Below are positions 60,778-64,000 of a stretch of DNA of 64,000 nt, piece by piece (the stretch's first letter is position 1; every line of letters begins with the position of its first letter). The translations under genes were made by a program, and so were the position numbers. Source of the DNA: Gammaproteobacteria bacterium (GTDB taxonomy: Bacteria > Pseudomonadota > Gammaproteobacteria > Burkholderiales > Rhodocyclaceae); assembly GCA_018828385.1 (NCBI GenBank), contig JAHJVE010000006.1, forward strand, positions 62,001 through 126,000, given 5' to 3'. A model generated the notes under the pieces. It was not told the DNA's origin. It made no database searches and saw nothing but the letters and a program-made list of their open reading frames with translations.

Positions 60778-62654
60778 GCGTCTTCTCCCATTTTGATGTC
60801 GTCGACATTGCGTCCGGACAACACTTTCTTGATGCTCTGATCCATGCGGCGATGGGCAAATGCCTGCGTCTCAAAGCCAAGATCGTCCATGGCAATGTTG
60901 ATCAGGCGGCGATTGTCGCCAGCCATGGTCGCGCGCAATTTGGCGATGGTCGCGACAATCTTGGCTGTCTCGGCCTCGTTGAGCAGATGCGGGTCTTCCT
61001 TCAGCGCCGCCTCGGTCGCCTCGATCATGCGCTGCGCCTCGACTTGCGCTTCCTTCAAGGCGCGGCTCATCGCGTCGTCCTTGGCGTGCTCCATGGAGTC
61101 CTTGAGCATGCCGGCAATCTCGTCATCCGAGAGGCCATAGGATGGCTTGACGGTCACGCTCGACTCAACGCCGGTCGTCTGCTCACGGGCCGCCACCGAC
61201 AGCAAGCCATCGGCATCGACCTGAAAGGTGACGCGGATGCGCGCCGCACCAGCCACCATCGGCGGAATGCCGCGCAGCTCGAAGCGGGCCAGTGAACGAC
61301 AGTCGCTGACCAGTTCGCGCTCCCCCTGAACGACGTGAATCGCCATGGCCGTCTGGCCATCCTTGAAGGTCGTGAACTCCTGGGCGCGCGCCGTCGGGAT
61401 GGTCGAGTTGCGGGGAATGACCTTTTCGGTCAGACCACCCATCGTTTCCAGGCCGAGTGACAGCGGAATGACGTCGAGCAGCAGCCAGTCGTCCTTGCCG
61501 GTCTTGTTGCCGACCAGCAGATTGGCCTGCGTTGCCGCGCCGAGCGCGACGACCTTGTCCGGATCGAGATTGGTCAGCGGCTCCTGACGGAAAAAATCGC
61601 CGACGGCCTTCTGCACCTGCGGCATGCGGGTCGCACCGCCGACCATGACAACGCCCTTGATGTCTTCAGCCCGCAAACCGGCATCGCGCAAGGCCTTCTT
61701 GACCGGCTGCAGGGTCTTCGAGATCAGGGTCTGGGCAATGCCGGCGAAGGTCGTCACGTCAAGCTTCAGATCAACCATTTCCCCGGTCGAAAGACGCGCC
61801 GTCAGCGGTGCTTCCGGATTGTTGGTCAGAAACTCTTTTGCCTCGCGGCAACGCATCATGAGCAGACGGCCATCTTCCGGCGACAACGGCTGCAGCTTGG
61901 CCTGCTCGATGACCCAGCAGAAAATCCGATGATCGAAGTCGTCGCCGCCCAGCGCCGAATCGCCACCGGTGGACATCACCTCGAAGACGCCCTTGGTCAG
62001 CTTGAGGATGGAAATATCGAAGGTGCCGCCACCCAGATCGTATACGGCATAAACGCCTTCGGCCCCGTTATCCAGCCCGTAGGCGATGGCGGCAGCAGTC
62101 GGTTCGTTGAGCAGGCGCAGAACGTTGAGCCCAGCCAGACGGGCGGCATCCTTTGTCGCCTGGCGCTGCGCATCGTCGAAATAAGCAGGGACGGTGATCA
62201 CGGCACCGACCAGATCGCCGGCTAAGGCGGTTTCGGCCCGCTGTTTGAGGCTTTTCAGGATTTCGGCCGAGACTTCGACCGGACTCTTGATGCCGGCGAT
62301 GGTATTGACCTTGACCATGCCTGGCGCTTCGATGAAGTCATAGGGCATCGATTCAACGTGGGCAATATCCTTCAGGCCGCGCCCCATGAAGCGCTTGACC
62401 GAAACAATGGTATTGCGCGGATCGATTGCCTGCTTGGTCTGGGCATCGTAGCCCACCTCGGTCGAGTTATCGGCATGGTAGCGAACGACTGACGGCAACA
62501 AAGGCCGCCCCTGCTCGTCGCTCAGGCAGATGGAAATTCCGCTGCGGACAGTGGCCACCAGCGAATTGGTAGTGCCCAGGTCGATCCCGATGGCGAGCTT
62601 GTGCTCGTGCGGTGCCGCCGATTCGCCCGGTTCGGCGATTTGAAACAGTGCCAT
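60774..62654 (-). CDS. hscA: Fe-S assembly chaperone HscA
   Basis: Hsp70-type chaperone dedicated to IscU, 626 residues. The ATPase part starts [15 protein letters not shown], with [15 protein letters not shown] and [11 protein letters not shown]; the substrate-binding domain follows ([13 protein letters not shown]). It is separated from hscB by 2 bases. ATG 62654. Confidence 0.96.
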   Translation of the reverse strand: MALFQIAEPGESAAPHEHKLAIGIDLGTTNSLVATVRSGISICLSDEQGRPLLPSVVRYHADNSTEVGYDAQTKQAIDPRNTIVSVKRFMGRGLKDIAHVESMPYDFIEAPGMVKVNTIAGIKSPVEVSAEILKSLKQRAETALAGDLVGAVITVPAYFDDAQRQATKDAARLAGLNVLRLLNEPTAAAIAYGLDNGAEGVYAVYDLGGGTFDISILKLTKGVFEVMSTGGDSALGGDDFDHRIFCWVIEQAKLQPLSPEDGRLLMMRCREAKEFLTNNPEAPLTARLSTGEMVDLKLDVTTFAGIAQTLISKTLQPVKKALRDAGLRAEDIKGVVMVGGATRMPQVQKAVGDFFRQEPLTNLDPDKVVALGAATQANLLVGNKTGKDDWLLLDVIPLSLGLETMGGLTEKVIPRNSTIPTARAQEFTTFKDGQTAMAIHVVQGERELVSDCRSLARFELRGIPPMVAGAARIRVTFQVDADGLLSVAAREQTTGVESSVTVKPSYGLSDDEIAGMLKDSMEHAKDDAMSRALKEAQVEAQRMIEATEAALKEDPHLLNEAETAKIVATIAKLRATMAGDNRRLINIAMDDLGFETQAFAHRRMDQSIKKVLSGRNVDDIKMGEDA

Positions 62655-62656
62655 TT

Positions 62657-63181
62657 TTATTCTTCCAGCGACGCCAACGCGTCGTCGATTTCGTACAGGA
62701 GTTTTTCCAGGAACATCAGGCGACGAACACGATCAGTGGCCAGTGCATGCTCACCCTGATCGAACAATTCGCCGAGTTCTTCATAGCGGGCATTGATATC
62801 CCCGCGCAGTCGGTTGTGCAGGCGCTCGAGTTCGTGATGATCGCCGCCAGAGCGCGCCTCCATGACCGCCTCGCGCCATTCCATCTGCTCCATCAGGAAA
62901 TCCGCCGGCATGGCGGTATTGCTTTCCGCCTGGACGTCATGACCCGCCAGATGAAGCAGGTATTTGGCCCTTTCCAGCGGCCTTTTCAGCGTCTGGTAGG
63001 CCTCGTTGGCATGCGTCGCCCACTGCATCGAGAGCCGACGCTCCGCATCGCCCGCGTTGGCAAATCGATCCGGATGGACCTGGGCCTGAATATCGCGATA
63101 GCGGGAGTCGAGGTCAGACAGATCGAGCCGGAAGCCCGGACTCAACCCGAACAGCGAGAAATGGTCGGCCCGGATATCCAT
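62657..63181 (-). CDS. hscB: Co-chaperone HscB (J-protein)
   Basis: A 174-residue J-domain partner of HscA that brings IscU. The J domain carries the HPD motif ([20 protein letters not shown]), and the C-terminal domain is a helical bundle ([20 protein letters not shown]). The start overlaps the iscA stop by one base (TGATG). Confidence 0.95.
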   Translation of the reverse strand: MDIRADHFSLFGLSPGFRLDLSDLDSRYRDIQAQVHPDRFANAGDAERRLSMQWATHANEAYQTLKRPLERAKYLLHLAGHDVQAESNTAMPADFLMEQMEWREAVMEARSGGDHHELERLHNRLRGDINARYEELGELFDQGEHALATDRVRRLMFLEKLLYEIDDALASLEE

Positions 63182-63504
63182 CAGACGTTAAACGATTCGC
63201 CGCAACCGCACTGATCCTTGACGTTCGGATTGTTGAACTTGAAACCTTCATTCAAGCCTTCGCGGGCAAAGTCCAATTCCATGCCATCGAGATAAGGCAG
63301 ACTCTTGGCGTCGACAATGACCTTGACGCCGTTGTGTTCGAAGACCAGATCATCAGGATTCACCTCGTCGACGAACTCGAGCTTGTACGCCATGCCGGAA
63401 CAACCGCTGGTCCGCACACCGAGGCGCAGGCCGATGCCCTTGCCGCGCTTTGCCAGAAAGTTGGCGACGTGTGTTGCCGCCTTATCGCTCAAGGTGACGC
63501 CCAT
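63181..63504 (-). CDS. iscA: Iron-sulfur carrier protein IscA
   Basis: A-type carrier, 107 residues, with ligands Cys35, Cys99 and Cys101 ([13 protein letters not shown]). It lies 2 bases downstream of iscU in the operon. Confidence 0.96.
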   Translation of the reverse strand: MGVTLSDKAATHVANFLAKRGKGIGLRLGVRTSGCSGMAYKLEFVDEVNPDDLVFEHNGVKVIVDAKSLPYLDGMELDFAREGLNEGFKFNNPNVKDQCGCGESFNV

Positions 63505-63506
63505 GC

Positions 63507-63890
63507 TTATTCTCCGTGCTTTTTCTTGTAATCGGCCACAGCTGCCTTGATGGCATCTTCGGCCAGAATCGAACAGTGAATTTTAACCGGCGGCAGGGCC
63601 AACTCTTCGGCAATTTCGGTGTTTTTGATCGACAAGGCTTGATCGACCGTCTTGCCCTTTACCCATTCTGTAACGAGCGAAGACGATGCGATGGCCGAAC
63701 CGCAGCCATAGGTCTTGAACTTGGCATCCTCGATCACGCCGGACTTATTGACCTTGATCTGCAGTTTCATGACATCGCCGCAGGCCGGCGCACCGACCAT
63801 GCCGGTACCAACGCCGTCATCTTCCTTGCCGAAGGAACCGACGTTACGGGGATTTTCATAGTGATCGATAACTTTGATGCTGTAGCTCAT
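63507..63890 (-). CDS. iscU: Fe-S scaffold protein IscU
   Basis: Scaffold on which Fe-S clusters are assembled, 127 residues. Conserved cysteines are Cys37 (APACGDVMK), [13 protein letters not shown] and KIHCSILAE. The Hsc-binding LPPVK motif precedes the last Cys. It follows iscS by about 20 bases with an AAGGAG ribosome site. Confidence 0.97.
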   Translation of the reverse strand: MSYSIKVIDHYENPRNVGSFGKEDDGVGTGMVGAPACGDVMKLQIKVNKSGVIEDAKFKTYGCGSAIASSSLVTEWVKGKTVDQALSIKNTEIAEELALPPVKIHCSILAEDAIKAAVADYKKKHGE

Positions 63891-63911
63891 GCTGTTTCTC
63901 CTTGAATTTCT

Positions 63912-64000
63912 TTAGTGTGCTGCCCACTGAACGGCACTGAGGTCGATGCCGTCCTTGAACATTTCCCACAACGGAGAAAGCTCACGCAACTTACCAACTT
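63912..64000 (-). CDS. iscS: Cysteine desulfurase IscS, C-terminal end (partial)
   Basis: The last 28 codons of iscS before the window edge, reading KLRELSPLWEMFKDGIDLS then AVQWAAH and stop. This matches the C-terminal IscS tail (LSPLWEMFKQG in E. coli). The rest lies beyond 64000. Confidence 0.93.
   Translation of the reverse strand, partial: VGKLRELSPLWEMFKDGIDLSAVQWAAH

Overview
The window looks like a chromosomal segment of a betaproteobacterium, most likely of the Rhodocyclales (Dechloromonas/Azonexus-like). This is an inference from high GC, strong C/G bias at third codon positions, an ISC-type iron-sulfur operon, and the make-up of the housekeeping genes. No phage, plasmid, complete insertion sequence or CRISPR array was seen.

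Layout. 1-8.3 kb: rne, a low-molecular-weight tyrosine phosphatase overlapping uvrB, an aromatic/aspartate aminotransferase, and an AsmA-like membrane protein. 8.3-14.5 kb: tRNA-Asn with a consensus promoter, an MFS transporter, and a complete sugar ABC transporter (binding protein, two permeases, ATPase). 14.6-21.7 kb: moaA, typA, a truncated haemoglobin, a diguanylate cyclase and a YgiQ-type radical SAM protein. 21.8-31.2 kb: a signalling region with a STAS protein, an MBL-fold protein, a CHASE2-PP2C phosphatase and an RsbW-like kinase, interrupted by an inverted FecR/OmpA pair, then an FtsX-type permease and a GGDEF-EAL protein. 31.2-38.4 kb: radA, alr, a LysR regulator, lplT, a family-4 uracil-DNA glycosylase, rimI and tsaB. 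38.4-42.7 kb: a small periplasmic protein divergent from an OmpR/EnvZ-type pair, then thpR, ispF and ispD. 42.7-48.7 kb: a DUF4010 membrane protein, the AMMECR1/MEMO1/radical SAM trio with a fourth hydrolase-like gene, a small Cys-rich protein, and a MoaD-like/Asp-box pair. 48.9-57.5 kb: mfd, a DAHP synthase, a LexA-boxed dinB, a Na+/H+ antiporter, a DUF167 protein and serB. 57.5-64 kb: a SulP transporter, small proteins, and the isc operon read leftward (iscS end, iscU, iscA, hscB, hscA, fdx, iscX) with YkgJ-like and VF530-like genes downstream.

The most unusual feature is a dispersed repeat of about 40 bp (core TTTCCGGTTGACCGTAGGA) with about a dozen copies in both orientations. Some copies lie just after stop codons. 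One supplies the end of alr and the start of radA, and one supplies a stop codon. Several lie in frame inside conserved genes (ispD, mfd, ygiQ, an RsbW-like kinase). This resembles the behaviour of Rickettsia palindromic elements. A second, unrelated element of 239 bp with perfect 20-bp terminal inverted repeats lies between tsaB and rimI.

Many genes form tight operons with 4-bp ATGA/GTGA overlaps. Functional themes are DNA repair (uvrB, mfd, radA, UDG, dinB), c-di-GMP and partner-switching signalling, Fe-S assembly and radical SAM chemistry (moaA, ygiQ, amrS, isc).
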